A stretch of 64,000 nt of DNA from contig OX485808.1 in the NCBI GenBank assembly GCA_950295325.1, forward strand, positions 37,096,527 through 37,160,526, given 5' to 3'. Shown here piece after piece: positions 57,406 to 64,000 of the stretch. This stretch comes from Polytrichum commune. Lineage: Eukaryota; Streptophyta; Polytrichopsida; Polytrichales; Polytrichaceae. The notes below the pieces were generated by a model that was given only the letters and a program-made list of their open reading frames with translations, had not been told where the DNA came from and ran no database searches. A program made the translations under genes and the position numbers. The stretch's first letter is position 1. The number at the start of each line of letters is the position of its first letter.

Positions 57406-58560
57406 CACAAATTCATGATGAGTCCAAGGATAAGTATGGAAGGCAATCACTAAAAGTCTATGTGCAATGCGGGTTGTGTTGGTTCGTTTGCGTTGGTTGT
57501 ATTTTGATTTCTTTCTTGCAATTGAATTTTCAATATGTGCCAAAAAAAGAAGAAGTCTACGTGCAATGGCATCACGGGCATTGATTGTCAAAACCGAAGC
57601 CCACTTTGATTGCAAGCCTTGATCCTAGCTTACTACTTAGTGTTCCAAACGAACCCTTAAATTTTCAAGGGATAAGAATGACCACATTTTGGGTATTTCT
57701 TGGTCAAATTGTATACTTTATTAACACCAAAAAATATGAAACAATGACATAGCATGTCCTCATATCGCACTTATGAAATGCAACAAGAATTATTTTATTT
57801 GGAGTTGATGTGACTTTGTATGTTTGTTTGATTGGTCATTTTGAGCTATGGTAAGGATGACTTGAGTTTGGCATGACATATTCTTTTTGGATGCAATAAC
57901 ATCTAGTGATTAAAACTAAACAAGTTAAAGTTCTTCAGTGTTTTTGTTCTAATATTCAAGATACCCAATGTTGGGATGGATGATTTGAGATGCCGAATAA
58001 GGTTATCCGCCTACGTGGATGAATGCCACTCTTGGCAAAGCAAGTGCCTCTCCAAAATTCAAATTACATGGGGATGACAGAATTCAAAACACCAAGTAAT
58101 TTCAGACGCATTAATTTGAAGTCCTAAGCAAAGTCCATCATGCCATCCATTCATTGTTGCAAGGTATGAATTTTGTTCCAAATTGAGAAAGTGAACATGC
58201 TCAAAGTTAGGCACAATAATTTGGTTTTTTTTTTCCCTCAAAATCAAGTTTGCATCACTTCACTTGTTTGATGTTTCTCCTTCAATGATGTCCAATTAAA
58301 ATGACACAATATTGGATAATATATGGCATGAGCGATGTTCTTTTCACTTAGCAATTCTACACCCTTGTGTAGCCACCTACATTCATCACATCTTTTGGAA
58401 TCTCGATTCAAACTGACATAACTGAGATAGTATTACTCATTTGCAGAAGTCCAATGGAAAGAGTGGGTTTAACACAAGGCCTTAATTATGATCCTTTGCA
58501 ATTTCAAGGTTAAGACCTCTTAAAAGGGCACCTTGCTGACACTTAGTTTTTGGTGCACCC
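57406..58560. other. Intergenic, no gene seen
   Basis: AT-rich DNA without recognisable genes or transposon ends. Confidence 0.45.
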
Positions 58561-58561
58561 G

Positions 58562-58795
58562 ATCATGCTGGATATTTTCAACCAACCAGAGTGGGAACCC
58601 AAGGATTTGCCCCTCACTGGAGATAGGGGGGGAGATAGATGGACTTGGCCAACTTGTCTAATTGTTCAAAGTGTTTATCTTAGTTCCATGAGAAAAAACA
58701 TTCTTCAGGATCTTTCTAATTCCCTTGAAACTCGTTCAAGAGAACATCCATAGTTGAACCAACTTAAAGATGAAACAAAACCATAATTCTCACAG
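58562..58795. repeat. Dispersed repeat, segment A second copy
   Basis: Counterpart of 34168-34375 (see that entry for shared phrases). The rest up to 59200 shows nothing I can name. Confidence 0.6.
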
Positions 58796-59212
58796 GAGGC
58801 ATTATCACAACTTTTTCTTTTCAATTTTGAGATAGAAGGCTAGAAACCCAACGCCAACATTTACATTAAGCACCAAGAAGACACACCCACTTATTATCAA
58901 CAACTGTGGTTGGTTGAGGGCTTGGGAGTTTTCCTAGGTTGGTAGCTTGGTGGGTTTGTCTAGGGTAATTTGTGCTTGTGCTTTCACATGCTAGCTTTAT
59001 ACATGACAGTGTCAAACGTTCGAGGAGCTTTGCATTCCCTGAAAGTGGGGGTGTCTTCCTTTTATTTTAATGCTCGACTTTTGGAACCTTCTGTCTCCCA
59101 AAAATAAACAACAAATCAAATTAATAAAACAATCACCAGGTCAGTTTGTGTTGAGTTCGAATACATGAAGTCATCAAATCAATAATATAATTGTTCTAGG
59201 TACTTAATATTG

Positions 59213-60659
59213 TTTTCCCTCTTTAGTATGACATGTTTGGGGAACACAAAAAAGTCGTATTATCGAGGTGTCATCTTCTCATTGATATGACAAATGGCAT
59301 AAAATTGTCGTACTATTGAGGGACTACAAAAACATAAGTAATATGAGCTTAAATATATAAACAATGAGTTTAAGCAATATAAACACTGTATTCGGTAATC
59401 GGAGACTTTTTGATGACTTTGAGACTATTTAAGGACGTGGCTTTCACATTTGTAGGAAGGAAAACACTACGAATATGCTATGTTCCCAATTTTGGATGCA
59501 GTTATAAGACTCAAATGTATGGAACTACACACACCGAAATAAGAAAATGGGATATATGAAAGCATTTGCGTATACAAAATTGGTATCATATTTATTGAAT
59601 AGGATTGAAATACAAAATACAAGTGGAATATCCAACATTAGGCCAAAGCCCTTGAAATATAACCAACCAGTACATTCGACAACTAAATGTATATTAATAT
59701 GACCAATACATTTGGATCGTCAATACGACGCACTAATTTTATTTTTGCAATAGCCTTTGCGGTCATTTCTTTTTTTTGCTTTAATGGCCTCCATGGCTTT
59801 GAAGATCTCGGACCCGCGGTTGTAACCTTGTTTGTTCACTTGTCCAGAATATGCGTTGTTCGTCCATATTTGCTGACACTACCAAATTGTGAGATGTGGT
59901 ATTGTAAGTGGAATACAAAGGCATTTGCAAAACTGAATGTCTTGCACTCCTCCGAAGGGCCAAACAACAATGGAACTCACAAGAAGTGTTCTTGAGGGTT
60001 CGCCTATCCAATGAAGAAGTCCACAATAGATGGCCCACATTCAAGTACAGTGGGGTCTGAAACAACAACCACATATGTATATTATAGATGGTATGAAATA
60101 ATAACGTATAATTCCAAAAATATATAAATATTCTCAAGAACTCTTGAAATAAGAGTCCAAAGATCTTTGGTGTTGCCTACCCAAGTTAGCAACTGTCATC
60201 TTATCTAAATTCCCTATTATTTTTTGAAAACTAATAATTTCATTAACACCAAAATATAAAGACTTCTCTAATAAGAAACTAGACAACAATGATGCATGAT
60301 GTTTAGCACCCGTGTACAAGGCACCATATTGGGCAAGAGGCCACTCTAACCCTAACCACGTCCATTCTACACTAGTAACCCTAATTATCATCAACTTCCC
60401 AATGATAAGTGAAGTTCCCAAATCGTTCCCAAGTGAAAATGGATGTATCATAGATGTACATAACATAGATGAAAGGAATTTGAGCATTAACTACCTCTTG
60501 AATATGACAAAACAAAGATCCTAAATGTCGCATTATCGAGTGTCGTAGTCGTATAAAAGAGGGTCCGGAGTTTTGAACTAAAAAGTTTGGTCGCGCAGAA
60601 ATGTGTCGTAATATGTAGGGTGTCATATAAACGAGTGTCATATTAACGAGGTTAGACTG
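59213..60659. mobile_element. Possible non-autonomous Tc1/pogo-type element
   Basis: The right end reads ...CATATTAACGAGGTTAGACTG followed by TA. Its inverse (CAGTCTAACCTCGTTAATATG) resembles CCTCTTTAGTATGACAT at about 59212-59228. Related TCGTATTATCGAG phrases occur near 59250 and 60530. The left boundary is uncertain and the interior is a mixture that includes a pseudogene fragment. Confidence 0.35.
59735..59865 (-). pseudogene. Pseudogene fragment of the coiled-coil gene at 37.9 kb
   Basis: The minus strand encodes GYNRGSEIFKAMEAIKAKK, aligning with GYSRGAEIFRNVEAMRAKE of exon b at 37935-38237. Upstream residues are weakly similar and then hit a stop. The Lys/Glu/Ala tail is replaced. No ATG or splice structure remains. 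Confidence 0.65.
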
Positions 60660-60674
60660 TATTAGATCCACACT

Positions 60675-61210
60675 TCCAAACATTCTGCATGCATGGGTCA
60701 CGATTCTGTAGATTCCAAACAAACTTGAATTGACAGTTTAGAGGCATACAAACACTTAGAACTTATAGGACATTCATAAGCTCCGACACACATGCTAACT
60801 TAGAATTGACAATTTGGATGTTCAAAAGCAGTACAGAGATCGTTGAAAGAACGGCAGCTAAGAAATGCCAGTGGCACTGACATCCAGACATTCCATGCCG
60901 ACAAAGACTGTGCTTAGATCATCAAATTTCTGGCACGATGGAAGTGGAGGTGAAAGTGATGATGGGCCCAACTCTAACTTAAGCTATCAAGTCGGCTGCA
61001 GTGTCGTTGACAAAATGCACACATAAGTTAACGTTGCTTCATTTGCGTGTTGTGTCATACATGTCACTTGCCTTCTGAATCCCGAGAAATGGGAACCTTT
61101 GACCCATGAGTGCTGCTCATTGGGTACAAATGCAGGTTCACAATTTGAGCGTGAGAATTCAGCTTCTAAATGCCTAAATTTCTCAAGAGCATGTGGGCCT
61201 TAAACCGAGA
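60675..61210. repeat. Dispersed repeat segments B and C, second copies
   Basis: 60675-60905 matches 34895-35125 and 60990-61210 matches 35200-35433, in the same order and orientation. A further copy of segment C is at 62690-62830. Confidence 0.55.
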
Positions 61211-61404
61211 CTTTTTCCTGGTGTCTTCACCTTGTGCGGTATAATTATCAACCATGCCTGAAAGAGATGTGACGAGTTGATGTTGTCCTGATTTGAAGTT
61301 GTGTGATGAGCCTACAGACTAATTTTCAGGACTCTAAGATTTCATCTCCAACCTACAGACACTTGAAATTCAATGAGAAATTGATCGTGGCTTTCATTCA
61401 CATA

Positions 61405-62002
61405 CAGTAATCTCCCGCTTAAGTACGCATCCTAGTTAAGTGTGCAATTTTTTTGACAAAAATTCGGGTTCTATTTTATTGTTTGAACATGTTATGTAGA
61501 GTCATTTGCCACGAATGCATGAATTTTTTTTTATGTTTGATAATGTTTCGTTGAAAGTGTCAAACGATCATCATACATTTGTCCAGGTTTTGTTTGAACA
61601 TCGGAGCAAAGAAATTGGTAGGCGATGTCGAGGACAGTGTTGTGTAGAGCTTCAAAGCCTTTGAAGTCGGTAGCACTTTCAAATTCAGCAAATGTCTCGA
61701 TAGGTTGGATTTCGTTGCAATATGTTCTCCCGATTGTCCCAGACTTTCCGGATGGCACCTTCACTGACTTCATACTCCCGCCCTAGCGCTTGCTTGCTCA
61801 ACGCGTTTAGGTTGCTCAACTTTGCAATGATTTCACATCGTTGGGCTATGGTCAAGCGGGTTGCCTCAAGTTTCATTTGTTTCCCATTACGATTCATCGA
61901 ATCAAAGGGTCTAGAAAGCGATATGAGTAAAGTACGCACCTACCAACTAAGTGCGCACCAACGACTCCGGTTCAAAGTGCATACTTAAGCGGCATATTAC
62001 TA
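61405..62002 (-). mobile_element. Tc1/pogo (Tigger-like) deletion derivative
   Basis: The 598-bp element has ends CAGTAATCTCCCGCTTAAGT and, inverted, TAGTAATATGCCGCTTAAGT. It is flanked by TA (61403-61404 and 62003-62004). The minus strand 61685-61870 encodes a CENP-B/Psq-type helix-turn-helix with TIAQRCEIIAKL and ALGREYEVSEGAIRKVW, the N-terminal DNA-binding domain of pogo-like transposases. The rest of the transposase (DDE domain) is missing and the downstream frame is shifted. A paralogous empty site exists near 62952-62957. Confidence 0.82.
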
Positions 62003-63085
62003 TATACTAAGCATGTGTGCACGTGTTCTGGGGATAGGTGACAATGGTCAAAAGAGCCTGTTTTGATCGATCCGAATACATGTATTGAATTAGGTGTATT
62101 GTTCAACTTCCATTGAGCATTTATACAATTGAGACATGTGTCATACATCATAGGTTGCCATATATGATTTGAAACCTATCCAAATTCAAAATTTTAAATA
62201 TTAATACTACATCACAATTTATTGCATTATAACACAATTTACCATTGATTGATGGGCAGGTTGTTGTTAGAAATACCTCAAGCCTCAAGGCACCTCCAAG
62301 TTCCATCAAATCGAGAGGCTAAGGGAGGCAAATTCCATGTGAGCACTGAGGACCGACATTGGAAGTGAAAGGTTGTCCTTTACATTGTCATAGACAACAA
62401 CAAAACCTTCACGCATGTGACCATTTCAATGTTAAGGACACTTTGTCCTATCGGTTATGTACAGTACATCAATCACCTTTGTCATAGTCTTTGACAACTT
62501 CCACAAGCTAGGGTCATTTGCTAGGTCATGTGGTAACTTAGCCAAGGTCGGTGTTATCCCCTATTGACCGTTAGAAGACCTTTAAACCAAAGTGTGTCAT
62601 AAAATACATTTGAAACGAAAAAGCAAAGGCTCAAGGTTTTTTTTAGCATTGTTGAACCAAGACTTTCATCAAGTTTTTGTCACTTCCACCGTGAGTCCTT
62701 AGAAACGGGAACTTTTGACCCACGAGCGCAAGCTCAAAATTTCTAAATGATTCTCAAGTGCATGAGTTGAGCTCCTAAATGCCTGAAACTCTTAAGGCAT
62801 GTGGATCTCGAGGCTTGTATGGTGATACCAACCATATGACATAAAAATTGGTGACATATGTGGCATGTTGATTTGGAATTGTGTGACGAGGCTTTGGACT
62901 AATTTTTGGAATTTTAGGATACCATAGAATGTGAATCTAATTGTGTTATCCATTCACAAACATTTGTGCACGTATTCAAGGACAAGTGATAATAGTCTGA
63001 AGAGAAAGGTTTCATCATGAAGAATGCATGTATATGAATAAGTTGTTTGTTCAACTTCCATTGAACAATTCTTACACTTAAAGAA
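62003..63085. repeat. Paralogous repeat copy and segment D
   Basis: 62340-62575 is the counterpart of 37080-37290. 62690-63085 is a diverged copy of 61075-61404 plus 62003-62130 (shared AACTTTTGACCCA-like, CTCCTAAATGCCT, GTGTGA.GAG, GTGCACGT and TTGTTCAACTTCCATTGA), without the pogo-like insertion. Confidence 0.65.
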
Positions 63086-64000
63086 TGAGCAAAGATCATT
63101 AAAATTTTAATCGTGACCCTACATCATATTATTTCAACACGAGGTGAGCACTAATCTATCCTTCCCTCATGCTACAACTACAAGCCATTGACCACGATCG
63201 TGTTACTAATGATCGTCAGCATTAAGTTAATTTTAAAGGTTGAGGCATATGAGTTTGACTAAGCAATGATTGTTGTCCAACAATATCTATACACATGTTC
63301 AATTTACAACTTTTTAATTTTGGACAAAAGGACAGATGAAATGTGTGAACAATCTTCACTCTATGGAGCTTCCATCCATATGGTCAAATCTATCATAATT
63401 ATAAGAAACTTTTGAGTTGGACTGAAATGTAACTTTAGGAGATTTTGGGAAGATTTTGCTTCAGACTTTAGTGGTTAACTTATCAAATAGCTCAAGGTGC
63501 TTGACATTCATGCCATATACTAGTGTTTGGTGTCGTCCACAACCCTCCTCACTTCCTCTATTGCACACCATATTCACCAAGCCTCATGGTTTCAACTACC
63601 ATCACATGTGCATTTAGCTCCAACCCCACATTTGTTCATAATATTAATTTAAGTACACACTTGGGGTGAGGGGGGAGGGGCACTCAATATAGCCCATATC
63701 GTACTATCTAGGTGTACAAAAATCTTTTAAAGAAGAATTTGACTTACAAACAACACAAATGAGATGGCTACTTTCCCTCCTATTTTAATATAAATAGGGG
63801 AGAGGTGAGTGTCTCTTGACACCCTTGTAAAGTTTCTCACATGTAAAGATTATCTCATCCAAGTTATATGGTTAATATTGTCATGTCATACACAAGATTA
63901 TTATGTGATCATGATATTTTACACAAGGGGTTTACAGAATGGGTCTTGCATGCACGTGTTTCTCACTCTCAAACAAGAATCACAAACACCCCCCCTGGGG
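63086..64000. other. Intergenic, no gene seen
   Basis: AT-rich DNA with short G- and C-runs near 63670 and 63990. No coding sequence or repeat family recognised. Confidence 0.45.

Overview
The window looks like nuclear DNA of a land plant. The evidence is spliced genes with GT-AG introns of about 90 to 960 nt, a seven-exon plant-type glycerophosphodiester phosphodiesterase, a ribosome-biogenesis gene with a plant telo-box in its leader, plant-type TTTAGGG-like tracts, and many class II transposons with intact target-site duplications. It is gene-poor and repeat-rich, as in bryophyte, lycophyte or fern genomes. I cannot name the species.

Layout. 2.1-5.1 kb (+): a complete GDPD gene (371 aa from seven exons in consistent phase). 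5.1-12.5 kb: no gene; an 8-bp-TSD MITE (7454-7924), a 201-bp tandem duplication and a PIF/Harbinger-type MITE (10527-11061). 12.7-13.7 kb (+): single-exon EBP2 with a long RGG tail, followed by four degenerate tandem repeats. 16.6 kb: a near-perfect 80-bp-arm hairpin. 17.9-22.8 kb: a complete 4.9-kb hAT transposon with TIRs, 8-bp TSD and a two-exon transposase carrying one in-frame stop. 22.8-37.8 kb: repeats and three further TIR elements or foldbacks, including a 24-bp minisatellite.

37.9-55.1 kb is the most unusual block. Leftward genes are a small coiled-coil protein, an FCP1-like HAD phosphatase of the plant DLNG class, and a large uncharacterised protein with a DGQHS motif. A rightward DUF7869-type gene of three exons follows. 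This block is permeated by roughly 50 copies of a perfect palindrome with 10-bp arms (GTTTGGGTCG and CGACCCAAAC around a variable dinucleotide). It occurs in introns, intergenic DNA and coding exons, and is locally amplified into arrays with different fixed periods (32, 36, 38 and 40 bp). At 49.9-50.9 kb it alternates with a second hairpin. I regard this palindrome system as the main discovery candidate. It is free of stop codons in all six frames, so it produces long spurious ORFs and is tolerated inside exons.

55.1-64 kb: no intact gene. The interval holds diverged, collinear duplicates of segments from 29.6-37.3 kb, a pseudogene fragment of the coiled-coil gene, and a 598-bp Tc1/pogo-type deletion derivative whose empty site is preserved in a nearby paralogous repeat.

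Only GDPD and EBP2 look like ordinary housekeeping genes. The other long coding regions have TE-like or multicopy character, and three of them carry single in-frame TAG/TAA codons in otherwise open frames, consistent with decay by C-to-T change.
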